51,851 nucleotides of DNA from Mesaphorura yosii. Taxonomy: Eukaryota > Arthropoda > Collembola > Poduromorpha > Tullbergiidae. Numbering within the stretch: the first letter of the stretch is position 1; each line of letters opens with the position of its first letter. Of the stretch, positions 1 through 11,200 are shown piece after piece. The stretch is taken from contig WIXG01000475.1 of the NCBI GenBank assembly GCA_009869945.1, positions 1-51,851 on the forward strand, written 5' to 3'. The position numbers and the translations under genes are program-made. The notes under the pieces are model-generated. The model was not told the DNA's origin, searched no databases, and saw nothing but the letters and a program-made list of their open reading frames with translations.

Positions 1-16
1 GCGCTATGCATAGGCA

Positions 17-195
17 CTCATATTGCTGAAGAGAAGCCCCCTGAAATCACGATTTGTACTCGAGAGGCAATGCAGCTTTTAAGTGAGACTCTTTATTGCG
101 AGATAATCGGGCAGCCTCATTGAAAAATCCAGGACAAGTAGTGTAATCATGTTAGAAACGCAGTTTTGCATGAAAATAGGAAAGAAGAGGTCCCC
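17..195. repeat. Copy 1 of a 179-bp direct repeat (receptor 3' end fragment)
   Basis: This stretch matches 2494-2672 over 179 bases, with two substitutions seen near 117 and 125. Read on the minus strand it encodes the last ~38 residues of the gustatory-like receptor at 2556-3858, including a GDLFFP motif, its stop codon (79-81) and 3' UTR. Here it sits immediately downstream of an unrelated two-helix gene, with no receptor exons attached. It is therefore a detached, recently duplicated gene fragment or an assembly artefact at the window edge. Confidence 0.9.
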
Positions 196-225
196 AGCGA
201 AATTAACACTTCATTGATTTTGTAA

Positions 226-672
226 TTATTGAGGATGAGCGAATGGTCGTAACACGGCTGCCACGAATGCCAAAACCGTGAATATCATGGTGGGACCGAA
301 CATTCCAAATAATATTATTTGGAATTCTGTAGGGCCTCCGTAATGTGGGCTGTAGAATGTGTATCGATTAACGTGGCAGTATGCCATCGAACCAAAAAAG
401 GTGGCCATAGAGACGATGAGGATGAAACTATAGAACAGCAACTTCACATTGGCATTCACACATTCGATGATCTTATCCACTCCGTTTTCCTCCGCCCTGG
501 CCTCCAAACGTGTTTTCTCCCCTGAGGAAGAACACAAAGCCATACCGGCATTAACAAAGTGCGTTTTGTTGTCAGAGTTGGCTGAGCTCTCGAAACATGA
601 CAAAGTCAGGTCAGGCTTACCAATATCCGCCGTAGCCGTGAAGGCAGATGAGCTGGTTTTCTTTTTCCCCAT
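226..672 (-). CDS. Predicted two-helix membrane protein, unknown function
   Basis: This is a single-exon frame of 148 residues with a good start context (G at +4). The first ~75 residues are polar and Ser/Lys-rich, starting MGKKKTSSS. Two hydrophobic stretches follow: about residues 78-98 (LLFYSFILIVSMATFFGSMAY) is compatible with one helix, and about 120-140 with another. No known domain is recognised. The hairpin-like topology and short tail resemble small orphan membrane proteins common in arthropods, but this is only topology. Its 3' flank at 17-195 is a duplicated receptor fragment. The longer plus-strand frame across the same bases is its antisense shadow. Confidence 0.5.
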   Translation of the reverse strand: MGKKKTSSSAFTATADIGKPDLTLSCFESSANSDNKTHFVNAGMALCSSSGEKTRLEARAEENGVDKIIECVNANVKLLFYSFILIVSMATFFGSMAYCHVNRYTFYSPHYGGPTEFQIILFGMFGPTMIFTVLAFVAAVLRPFAHPQ

Positions 673-1755
673 GATCTATAACAATGATTTCCAATTAATC
701 AAGAAAATTGATGATTTTAATTTTACTGGCTCAGTAATAATCTCCGCAATGAACTGTTTTATTATACTTCACTCAATGCGTTCTGGCACAGGAAAACACG
801 AATTGCCCTGGCTGATTTGGCTTTCGGCTGACTTGACTCACCTGCACTCGCCTTCTGCATTCTCGCCACCGTCGCCTTCCTCTCGCATTTTCGGTGCGGC
901 AGACCTCTGGAAGCAGGCACAGCGCTCCGCTTTGACCACGGACCTCGGCGGGAGAAATTTGCATAGTGGTCACTTCCAAGCGTCTGATAACCACCCATGC
1001 CTCGGCCTCGTTCAACATTTCAACTTACTCCGAGTTGCGAAATGCACAGCATGGAGAATCGGTCAGCTAGCCAGCCCTTCAAAAGCGAATAAACTGCACA
1101 GAGCAACAAAGCCAGACTGGAGCCAGGCCAGAAGAACCCTTTTCCATGGGCTACTGCGCCTTTTCGTTCTATTTTTAGCTGTGCTTTATTTGGTCGCCTT
1201 TCACAGGTTTCTCCAGCATGAAAATCATCAATCCGCTCTCGACTCGCTGTTGTCAACCTTGAGTTGACCGTTTATACATTCTTTTACGGCTTCAAGTACC
1301 CCTGAACTGCCTCGCGCTCACACTCAGACTGGCTGCCCTCCATCAGTTTCATCTCATACAAGTACGGATCCGCCGAGAGAAGACATTCCCACATTCCGCG
1401 CAATCAGCCTCCGAGGCGAATGTTTACCTGCAAAGAACCCGTCTAGTCTAGACATCTGAAAGCGCATCCTCCGCCCGGTCCTCAAAGCTGCAAAGTAAAC
1501 AAACTAATACGAGCTGACCGAGGCACAGCGATTGAATTACGTAACCTCAATTAGCTTGATTAATTATAGCTCGTTGCTCAGCGGCGGAGCCAGCCGAACC
1601 CTGGCCTTGGTCAGGGCTTTAATTAAAAAGCTAATTCGCCTATCCCAATTAATTCAACTACACACTTAATTAACAGAATTGGGTGAATTCTGTTACAACT
1701 CTCCCAACCAGCCAGTCTTTCAGGCTTCAGTCAAATTTTGACTTCGGAACCCATC
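673..1755. other. Intergenic, no supported gene
   Basis: Several open frames lie on both strands but none has a domain, a signal peptide or coding-like composition. Around 1552-1636 an imperfect A/T-rich inverted repeat (AATTAGCTT... against ...AAGCTAATT) could fold. Otherwise nothing is recognised. Confidence 0.5.
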
Positions 1756-2559
1756 ATGACTTTGTGGGGCTCTATTGCGGGGATCACGTCTGCCCTTCTG
1801 AGACTCGGACTCGTCGCCAGCGCCAACACGAGTGCAGGTAAAGTGCTTCGGCATCGGCGCTAATTAGCATTCACATTCAGCGATTTATTCCTCGTCCAGA
1901 GAGACACGGATTGGGAATCGCACCGTGACCGAGGTCGTCGCGGCGAGCGACCTCCCCTCCTACTCCTTGATTTGCCCTCTGTCTGCTTCCAGCCGTGCTA
2001 CGACCCCGTTCTGGAAGACTGCGTCGACGACCGAATCGCGTGCCCCAAAGGCCAGGTCCAGTGTGGGAATTCGGGATGCTATGCCCCAGGCCCAGACAGC
2101 GAGAAGGAATGTATCCAGCCGGGCGGCTCCGATCCTTTGTCAGCGGGGCGAACGCGGGGAGGGCGGTGCTACAATCCTGCGGCGCAGGTCTGCCTGGGCG
2201 ATGGCTGGATCTGCCCGCAGGGCCAGAGCCTGTGCGGTCACCACAAATGCTACGACCCCACCCACGAGCACTGCATCGGATCAGCGAGTTACCCGATGGT
2301 CTGCCCGCTGGGGCAGGAGCTCTGCGACTACAGCTGCTTCGACCCTGCGGCCAAGGTTTGTTTCAACGACACGGCGCAGGGGGACTCACAGAGCCCGACA
2401 GGGCGCACAAAAGCCCTTTGCAAGCGAGGCGAGTGCGCATGCGGACGACGTTGCAAGGATCCCAACTCGGAGGAGGCGAGGGGCAAAGAGTATCTCATAT
2501 TGCTGAAGAGAAGCCCCCTGAAATCACGATTTGTACTCGAGAGGCAATGCAGCTTTTAA
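1756..2559 (+). CDS. Secreted cysteine-rich tandem-repeat protein
   Basis: The main exon (in frame to the TAA at 2557-2559) carries repeats of the form CP.G...C...CYDP....C: CYDP (about 1996), CYAP, CYNP, CYDP, CFDP and CKDP. Such Cys-spaced repeats occur in secreted, often carbohydrate-associated, proteins of springtails, fungi and oomycetes. A start at 1756 gives a hydrophobic leader (MTLWGSIAGITSALLRLGLV) followed by a GTAAAG donor at 1838. The junction is uncertain. That donor is phase 1, while the two best acceptors (after 1899 and 1992) are phase 0; an acceptor after 1903 would fit the phase. The last ~22 codons run into the 3' UTR of the convergent receptor gene and match repeat copy 2, so the true C-terminus is doubtful. 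Confidence 0.55.
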
Positions 2560-2672
2560 GTGAGACTCTTTATTGCGAGATAATCGGGCAGCCCCATTGA
2601 CAAATCCAGGACAAGTAGTGTAATCATGTTAGAAACGCAGTTTTGCATGAAAATAGGAAAGAAGAGGTCCCC
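2494..2672. repeat. Copy 2 of the 179-bp direct repeat (native locus)
   Basis: This is the source-like copy. It is contiguous with the rest of the receptor gene on the minus strand and holds its final coding segment and 3' UTR. It pairs with 17-195. The left boundary at 2494 falls inside the open frame of the convergent Cys-rich gene. Confidence 0.9.
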
Positions 2673-3858
2673 GATGGTGAACCCGTCAAAGGCGTGGGCA
2701 GGATTTCACGGTACGCCGCTCCCACTTCCGGAGTCGAATCCAACGGCAGCACGCGGCATGGAACGCGGCCGATTCTCGCGTCAGCATTTTGCAAAACCAC
2801 GTGCCTATGTGAATAAGGACACTGACCAGGAGCGCCACGAATCCCATGGCCACTTTGAATATGAGCGCATTCACCTTTCGTTTGATGAGTGAAAAGAGGC
2901 CAAATACGATTAACGTGCTGGAAAGTAGAAACAAGGCTGGGATCATTAAGCGCACGAGCTGCAATTGGTCGTCCTGCAGCAGCTGCATCTGTCTGTGGGC
3001 GCGATATGAGCGGAGGCGGTGTTTCAGAGATAATTTTCCTTCGCTCCTGCGATAGCAAGTTTAAAAATTAATTAGACATAATCCATCATGTTAAAGATTG
3101 TACATTTTATACCTTTTACTATACATACCAAACGGTCCTCCTCATCCAAAGCCTCAGTGAATTGCAGTGCGCCAGCACCACCCCAAGTGTCACGGCCAGA
3201 TTGGTCAGCCCGCATCCCAACCAAGCCCACTCCATAGTTGCGACTATGACTGGCCCGATGGCGGTGCCCGTGTTGAAATGCTGGTAGAGCGGAATATCCT
3301 GCACGAAGAAGTAAAAGAAGGACCCAGCGGCGATCGGAAGTACGCAGAAACTCCCGGACATAAGGTGGATGTAAATTTCAAGGCCGTCTTTTGTATCCGG
3401 TGGAACCCTGTGAATTCTCACTGCAAGGAAGATGGACATTTGAACCAATTTTGGGGTTAATTATTAATTATTTTTATAATTTGGTTACTTTCTGCCCAGT
3501 TAAACGACTCAAGGCGATTCTGGTGGAGGGCGAGTCCGCGGCCGTAGAACGCAAACTTCAGGTCACAGAGCAGTTGCAAGAAATGGAGGGCCGTGAAGGT
3601 GATCATGAAGACAGTGTCCAGACTCCAGCCAATATTCAGTCGTATCATGTTACGAGTGCAGATGACAATGCACCAAATCTGGAAGGAGATGCGGAGCCCC
3701 AGCATGCAGTGATAGGAGACGAAGGCCTTTGCATGCCCCGAGTAGGTGAGAGGCTCCAGGCGCCGTTCGACGAGGTCACACTTGAAGGGAAGCAGATGCA
3801 GAAAATGGCCGAGCCGAGTCCAGCACTCAATGAGCTTCCAGGTTTCCGTTGAAATCAT
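2556..3858 (-). pseudogene. Gustatory-receptor-like seven-helix protein, late frameshift
   Basis: Three exons join in phase: 3489-3858 (start MISTETW), 3129-3420 and an exon starting at 3046. They encode about 340 residues with several hydrophobic helices and the layout of arthropod gustatory-like receptors. The frame ends at a TGA (2686-2688) just after ...RRTVKSCPRL. One base over, the next frame stays open to 2556 and encodes HAFDGFTIGDLFFPIF and a final hydrophobic helix, which is the expected conserved C-terminus. A single inserted base (probably in the CCC run just before the TGA) therefore removes about 45 residues. It is either a young pseudogene, a truncated allele or a sequence error. 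An upstream GTG in frame at 3882 is not used as the start. It converges on, and overlaps, the Cys-rich gene. Confidence 0.75.
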
Positions 3859-3882
3859 GACGTTTAATAACGTTTGTGGCAC

Positions 3883-5114
3883 TGCAGCGACTGCGACATC
3901 GAGTGAAGGCAGTTAGAGGAGAAATGACGGCACAACTAGAAAAATAAGAGCGTAAGAGTTCCTTTGAACGTAGCAATTGCAAAATTTTGATTGCTGTTAT
4001 TACTGCGTCATGAAAAACCTAAAATAGCATGAAAGTACCCCCGGAAATTTGAGAACGACAGTTAGTGACAATTAGAGGGCTTGAAAACGATCAACATTTT
4101 AAATTATTTGTGTCTCATTTTTAAGAAGTTCTGCCCAACTCCAACTTTTGAGACTCCCGGTATTGACTTCATAGGTCAAACACTTTACTGTAACTGTAAC
4201 GGTAGACAGTAATTGTATTTCCAGTACTTCTTCCGGTCATGCTTTAATTCACACACGCACACACATGGACGGCCAGGTCACTCATTCGATGACTGAATGA
4301 AATATTCACCGTCTAAATCATATTGGGCTAGGCACACAAAGACAAAAACCAATTGCATGAATGAACACAATCGAAAGTGAATGCGTGAATGACCGCATGT
4401 CCACATCCACACGATCTGCTTCTAAATGATAATCCAAGGTATCTGGTTTGGTTACTGGAACGCTAAATCAGAACTATGATGCAATGTGACACGATATCTC
4501 CACTGCATCACACTGTTTGTTTTCCAACCTTTCTATTCTTAGATGTTTGTTTACGTGATTTTAGTAATGATTTAAGGCACTGCTTCTTCCTTCCATGAAA
4601 CAAACAGCAAACAGCAAAAAAGGCCAACTCATCATTTCTCATGCGTGTGACTGCACTGCACCAGCATCAGCACCCGTGAGAACTTTCATGAGATGATGAA
4701 GTAGTTCCCATTCTCAGGTGTTCTACATTGTACTTGACTTGGCTTGGAGCCAGAGCTTCGTTCTCCTGTTCCGTAGCTTTCCATTCACGTTCCAGTCACA
4801 GGATCACGATCTCTTCCTGTGCCCTGTGTCTGTACTAGATTCAGCTGCGTAGATGGAAACGCTGCGCAAAAACAGGAAATGGGCTGAATCTTGCCATTGT
4901 GTTGTGTGACACGAGAGAAACAAGAGCCCGGTTGAGCATTTCTGCATTTCTGCATTTCTCCTTTGTAATTCTTGTGCAGCTTATTGTTTCAACGTCAGGA
5001 GTGAGTAAAGTATCGAGTTGTGAATCATTTGGCGCTATTTGTCATCTGCAGCAGCAGCATCGGCTGCTAAGTGCTAAGGCTAAGGAATAGGCCATTGGCC
5101 GAAGAAGCAGCAAG
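3883..5114. other. Intergenic, no supported gene
   Basis: No coding or RNA gene was found. A short CA-rich stretch lies at 4250-4266. The last few hundred bases are the 5' flank of the SnoaL-like gene that starts at 5115; no clear TATA box was seen there. Confidence 0.5.
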
Positions 5115-5655
5115 ATGAAGCATTTTCTGGTAAGCTCGAGTTTGATTTCCTGCAGTTTGGGCATTCGAATTCACTACATTTGGCTTGCTTCAGACATTTT
5201 CGGGGTGGCTCGCGCTTCTCCTCATCGTTGCCGCTGCGGGCCCTGCGCCCGCGCGCGAGCACGACCACAACTGTCCGGCCACTACTCCCGAGCAGAACAA
5301 GGCGCTCGTCCTCGAATTCTACACGCGAGTCTTCAATGAGACGAATTTCGACGATCTCGACCGTTATGTGGCTGACGAGTACATTCAGCACAATCCCGGC
5401 GTCTCCGGCGGGAAAGAAACCTTTCGCTTGCATTTGAAGCCTGTGCTCGAAGACGGTGGCACGAAGGGCTCTCTGCGAATTGTTCGGTCCATCGCGGCTG
5501 GTGATTTTGTGTGGCTGCACTCTAAGTCGAGGGTATTCGGCAAGGCAAACGCTGTCGTAGACATTTTCCGCGTCGAATGCGGGCGCGTGGCCGAGCATTG
5601 GGACATCATCACACAAATTGAGCCCGGTTCACTCAATCCGCGTGCGTACTTTTAA
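5115..5655 (+). CDS. Secreted SnoaL-like (NTF2-fold) protein, copy 1
   Basis: Two exons, 5115-5129 (only MKHFL) and 5194-5655, join in phase 0 across a 64-base intron to give 158 residues. A signal peptide (hydrophobic core WLALLLIVAAAG) precedes a SnoaL-like domain at about residues 40-150. Hallmarks are NKALVLEFY, DRYV.DEYIQHNP, GDFVWLHS, VDIFRVECGRV.EHWD. The pattern is that of the bacterial 'SnoaL-like aldol condensation-catalysing' family (COG4922 type), a cone-shaped NTF2 fold. No substrate can be named for this copy. Introns and the leader show it is a resident eukaryotic gene. Three relatives form an array at 21.4-24.6 kb on the other strand. A polyadenylation signal AATAAA lies at 5744-5749. 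Confidence 0.85.
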
Positions 5656-5743
5656 ATCTCTTAACCAAAGAAGCATGCAAAGTGTAAGCAATACACAGCG
5701 CAGGCAGTAGTCTTGAAATATAGGAATTCTAGTAGTGACAGTG

Positions 5744-5749
5744 AATAAA
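5744..5749 (+). terminator. Polyadenylation signal AATAAA
   Basis: A canonical hexamer lies 89 bases after the stop of SnoaL-like copy 1. Confidence 0.6.
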
Positions 5750-5888
5750 ATACTGAACACTGGCTCAGATAAGCCGCTTTAATTATTTAAATTACTGCGT
5801 ACTTTTAATTAACTCATAGACTAGATTTTGTCATTACGATGAAGAATAAAATCAGTTGAATGAGTAATGCATCGACCAGCAACTGAAT

Positions 5889-7880
5889 TCAACGCTTATC
5901 ATCAACCATTTTCTGTACGCGTTTGTTTTCTTTCGTTTTGTCCTTCCGTTCGGGGGAAAAATACCTGACGCCATCACAAAGTCGTGTCTTCCTGCAGTTG
6001 TCATCGCACTTCGGGACTCGGTCACGGTCAAAGTCGTGCACCAGCGCCTTGAACAAGTGTCTTTGAAAGACCTCGAACCAGCGCTCCTACCAGCGAGGGC
6101 ACCGCTTCGGGGCTTGCATTAGGTAGCCCGTATTCCCTCGAGAACCGGTACGACAGTTCCCAGGAAGCTTGCATCGGGGCGCCAGTCGCGGTTCGCCCCA
6201 CTCAGGTCGAACGTTCACGGGTCGTGATCCAAAACCTCGTGGCTGTCGGCGCTCGTGTGGTACACGCGGTAAATCAAATTCGTGCCCAGCTCGTACAGCG
6301 TGAGGCTGGGCACAATCCACGCCAAGCTCAGCGGCTTCCCTGACCTGCTGAACACAAGCATAAACTCGTCGTTGTGAGTGTGCCCGAAGAATTGGCCCGC
6401 AATCCTCCGCCTGTACCGACGCACAATTTCGTAGTAGTTTCTCGACCAAACGTAAAAGCAGTCCGAACTGCCCAGTGGCGTGTGTCCGATGATATGCAGT
6501 CGCTGGCCCTCGTCTTTGGCATACTCTAGCTCGTCAATCCACCAGCGCAGCTGCCCGCCAGGGTCTCTGGGCGTGTCCATTAGCCACACGTTGAACGTAC
6601 CGTACCGAACGCCGTAAGGAGAAAAGCTAAAACAGCATCAAACCCCATGTTTGTGTCAAGTTGCAGAAAAATATTTTGCCTGACGCTAGAAAACGACTTG
6701 AGTTGACAAAATGCGACTCGTGGTCTCCCAACGCCACGACGACTGTGACGTTCACCGACGCTGGAATCCTGCCCCTCACACCATCGTCGACCTGCCGCAG
6801 AATGCCCGTATTCCAGCCCGGCGTCGTCTCCCACACGTTGTGGGGGCACAAATCCCTTGTGAGGTAGAGCAGCGTCAGGTCGGAATGCTGCTGCACGACG
6901 TGGGCGAGTGTCATTTGCAGCGCGTGGGGCGGCATGTCGACCGTCACCTTAGAAGCCGGCTTCCTCGCCTCACTTCACTGCGCCCAGTCAGGGCTTCCGT
7001 GCTGACTCCCTGACCCACGCACAGCAAAGGACCTTGTTTTCGTAGAGTGCTGGTGCCCTGGGCGCGTAGACGGGGTCAAGATGAATGTCGGACAATTGCA
7101 CGACCTTCAACGCTCGCACGTCCGAAAGCATCAGCAGCTGCAGGTTTCTTTCTCAGCTCTTCACTACCGCTCTCATGCGTGTCCATGAACAGTGGCCTCG
7201 GCGATGAAAGCTCTAAATCCTAGTCCATTCGGCATTCGGTCCCTTTTCCACACCCGAATGATTGGAGGAACACAGCCCAGAATGAGTCGGCGCACAGCTT
7301 CGGCGTCTTCGTGACAACAAAGTGGACTGTGGGCACTATCCGCCGAACTGTGCCTTGGCACAGTTCTTTCGTTCCGATTTTAAAGTGTGTGCAGATGAAT
7401 TCAGCTGACTTCGTAACGTCGTCGACGCCCGCCTTAAGGAGACGTATCTTGAACAAAAAGAAGGCAGTGAGGATATTGATTATTAAATTCAGGAATTTGA
7501 CATCTTTGAGGATTGGAATTATTGACTGCTTTACCTTGAACACGAGGTAGCTGATAGCCACCTGGCAGGCGCTGTACATGCCAGGGTTTGTTTCCACCCA
7601 GCCCGAGTTCAGTTTCCAGGACAGGGCGAAATACGCCCAGGTCCAAAAGTACCACGGCGTGGCTATCGCCCTCCAAAACCCTGTTTAGCGCCAGGATTTG
7701 GCCCGCCAGCTTTACTTTCGAGAGCACGAGCGACGTTACCTCAGACAGTACGTTGGGCACAATGTTGAGAACCTTTGACACAAGACCCACAACGGGATTC
7801 TACTTCTGAACGGATACACTCACGTCCGTGGACGGAAGCAGTAGTCCATATGCGAGCACCAGCACAAGAAGGACCCTCAT
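5889..7880 (-). pseudogene. Acid sphingomyelinase-like phosphodiesterase, degenerate
   Basis: The remains of a lysosomal or secreted sphingomyelin phosphodiesterase read downwards from a signal-peptide exon (7824-7880, MRVLLVLVLAYGLLLPSTD). A saposin B-like domain follows (about 7220-7430, with four Cys). Next is the metal motif DIHLDPVY (about 7050), then TRDLCPHNVWE and GDHES (usually TGDL and GNHES). The last part has IIGHTPLGS and FFGHTHNDEF (6370-6500) and EVLDHDP (about 6230). An in-frame TGA follows DHDP. The C-terminus then continues in a second frame (ELSYRFSREYGLPN, about 6150) and in a third (CDDNCRKTRLCDG, about 5990), ending at 5889. About 80-90 residues between GDHES and the histidine motifs are missing. 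The disruptions are too close together to be introns. Confidence 0.8.
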
Positions 7881-8280
7881 CGTGAATATCGTCCTTGTAA
7901 ATGGCACGGTTCATTTGAAAACTCAGAGAAACCGGAAGGAAAGGGGGTGACGTCGGGGCGTTTTTGATGAAGCTGCATTGTTAAAGCAGCAGCAGCTTTG
8001 TGCCAGGCCGAAGGTCATTTCTCTCTTCCTCAAATACTTTTGTTCTACTTTCATGATTTTATTGAGAGCGAAAGAAACGATACACAAAGACTGCACAAAA
8101 CACAAATAACAAACACGACCCAAGACACAAAAGCACTAAAATTGAAGAGTGTATTCAAGACCGACTCATCTTTGTCTTTATCTGTCTGCTGCAATCTTCC
8201 AACGTGTTCCTTGCTTCCAGTTAATTCTATCACTCGTGTCGTCGTGTCCTTTATATTCTAATAATTGTTGATCGCTCCGT
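7881..8280. other. Intergenic between NPF 3' end and the sphingomyelinase relic
   Basis: Only short, unconvincing frames occur. This is probably the 3' UTR of the NPF gene and the former promoter of the pseudogene. Confidence 0.4.
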
Positions 8281-11200
8281 TCATCTTCGCCTCCGCTGCC
8301 ACTGGCCTGGATCACGATCACGCTCACGGTCACGGCGGTCGTCAGGCCCCTGACGTAATAAATACGGTTTCATTGATTCTGTCCTTACATTATCAGCTGA
8401 TTGAGTAATAATTTGCCTCCGAGTTGCGAATTTTACCTGCATGTTGTCATAGTACAATGAATCGTATCCGTAACTCGGTAGCCAGTCGCCTGCCTGGCTC
8501 ACGACTTCGCTCCGCTTTCCAAACCTGAGTTAATGCCACAAACAAAGACAAAGAAATACTTCCATTAATTAATATTTGACTGGTTCGTGAAGCCGTTGGC
8601 CGTCAGCGTCAGTCATAAAAATACAATTCTAATTTTCCCCGCAGCTGGCAATAAAAGTTAACTAATTCTGTTGCCTCTGAGCCGGGACTCGTCTACGAGC
8701 TTCGCGGTCTTCGCCCGATTTTATGGCGAAACAATAAAAATTACGCGCGGACTACAGAAAACAGGAATAATCGTGTACCTGGGTCGGCTCCTTGATCCCA
8801 AGGTCCTGTCGAGCTCCTGGAGTTGGTACAGCTTGAAAGCGTGAGCCATGTCACCCAGTTCGGAGCGGGGCGCTCGAAGATTCACCTGCCCACTGCAATG
8901 CCATTGCAAAGCAAACGAAATTTAATCACCATGCGTAATACTTTTAAGGCGTGGGTGCAAGGCTGTAGGCTCTCCGTCGGCGTTGGCGAAGTGTTACTAA
9001 TCATAAAAGTGTTGACATTTTCATACAATCATTGAAAAATGACGCAGAGCGTAAAGTGCATAGAATTAAATGATGGCCTGGCTCAGGGACAGGTAAAAAC
9101 TGCCAATTAAATAAGTTCCGACTGCCGAATCGATGATAGCTTTAATTGGCTTCATTGATTTTCAATTTCAGAGTTCTCAGTTCCGAAAAAGGTTACTCCC
9201 GCACAAAGAGAGAGCGTTAAAGTCCGTTAATGGCGAATCCGTGTTCAGGATGCGAAGCGCAAAATTCCAGGAAGCGGTGCATAATGAACCAATTACGATT
9301 TAAATTGCGCGAACAAGAGGAGAACTGAAAGTTAGAAAGAAAGTTGTCCAGCAAAGCCGGTCCGCCCACGTAGCAGCCTCGCAGTTTGCACCTGATCTTG
9401 GGTTCTTTGACGTATGCAAACAAGTCAACTCTAATTTAAGCACAAAGTAGGCAGGCCAGCCAAGTCCCAAGCCAAGCTGGAAACAGACTTATTTTTGCTC
9501 TCACCGCAGCGCTAGGGCAAACGGCAAAGTTTTGGTTTTGAGATGTGACTTTTCGGAATCGCAGAAGTCAAAGTCTTGCATATTTTTCGCCAGCGGGAAA
9601 CATGAGCCAATTTCTGCGACCGCCGCTGTTCGTTTCTCGTTTGGAACACATTGCCGTCATTAAAATACGGAGAAAACACGTCACTTCTGGAATTGCGAGG
9701 ATTGTACCATAAGTTTTTACGGTCATTCAAACTACTATATCTCCCCCAAGAAATGACAAAACAGGGTGAAATTTAGGTTAGAGATAGTACTTATCATGAA
9801 TAATATTATCTGTAAGTTTCATTGATGTCGGATCAGTCTGTCGTGAGATATTGAGTAGGCAAGTTGGAAGATGAATTTCTCTAAAACTGAAATCCGCTCT
9901 TTAATCAAATTAAAGTTTCTGGAAGACAAAGTTCCAAGACAAATAAAGAAAGAATTGGAAAACATTTTGGACCAAGAAATCCCGTGTCTAAGTATAATCG
10001 AAAAATGGTGCAAACGATTTCGGGACGGCGACGGCCTCGTGTAAGACAGGCAAAGACCCGGAGCACCGAAATCTGGACAATGTGACACCAACGTCTCAAG
10101 AGTTCAGCAAATTGTGAAGAAAGACCGCCGACTATCAACTCGAGAACTAGCGCAGAAGAGTAAGCTGGCTGTAGTGACCACATGGAGAATACTAACGACC
10201 TGCCTTGGTCTTGTTCTGCGTTGCGCTCGGTGGGTTTCCCGATTCCTGGGCAGAAAGCCATTCGTGGATCGGGCAGTGAAGAAAGCCTTTCTCTCTACAA
10301 TTTGGACCCTGACTTCTTTCTGAATCAAATCGTTACGGGAAATGAAACATATATGTACCACTTGGAACCTGAGACCAAAAGAGAGTTGATGCAATGGCTA
10401 CCAAGGGGATCCCGCGCTCCAATAAAAGCCATCAAGAGGCTCTCCAGCAAGAAAGTTATGGCCCTCATTTTCTGGGACAGATTTGGAATTCTCTTGATCA
10501 AATATTTTAGAAAGGGAGCAACAATGACTGGGCAAGTTTATGCTAAAATACTTGGCCAATTGAAAGCTTCTATGCAAAACAAGCCAGGGGACATGTGGGA
10601 AGATCAAGTTTTCCTTCTGGACGGCAACGCTCCACCACACACTTCAGGGGTAGCTCAAATGGCCAATGAACTTGGGTTTGTCCAACTTCGTCATCCTCTC
10701 CACAGTCCTGACCTTGCTCCTTCGGACTACTATTTGTTTCCGAAGATGAAGACGTTTTTAAGAAAACGGACTATCTCCAACGACAATCAGCTGGAAAGAT
10801 CAAGGTCCGACTGGTTGTAGCGTCAGTCACCATCTTTCTACGAAAAGGGCACCCTGGCCCTTACCCATAGGTGGGAAAAGTGTGTCAGGCTTCGGGGAGA
10901 CTATGTGGAAAAATAGAGCTCTTAACTCCTGTATATAAAGAAATGAGGGAATAAATGCTGACCATAAAAACTTGTGGTACCACCCTCGCAAAATGTGTCA
11001 TGGCATCGTAGGTCGTGGCGACGCGAGATTCTGACCATAACTTCTGAATCTGGGCCAGGCTTTGGTTTTTAAAAGCCGGGATCAAAATTCACAATGCTGG
11101 GCTCCACAGAACACAAAGCTGTGTAACAATTTATCTCGTTGTGTGTCACCACAATAGTATAAAATGGTACGCAAGTCGTATTTTTCTTGTAATGTTAGAA

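Noticed and set aside
449..1267. Long plus-strand open frame of about 270 codons
   Set aside because: It is antisense to the two-helix gene at 226-672 and has no domain, leader or consistent composition; the minus-strand frame has clear helices.
1552..1636. Imperfect A/T-rich inverted repeat as a possible small MITE
   Set aside because: The arms are short and imperfect, and no target duplication was found.
1925..2600. Two other overlapping plus-strand frames in the Cys-rich exon
   Set aside because: Only the frame with regularly spaced Cys and CYDP motifs looks coding; the others are Arg/Ala-rich shadows.
9735..11000. Terminal inverted repeats for the mariner
   Set aside because: Candidate flanks were compared by eye and no convincing inverted pair was found, so the element boundaries are limited to the transposase region.
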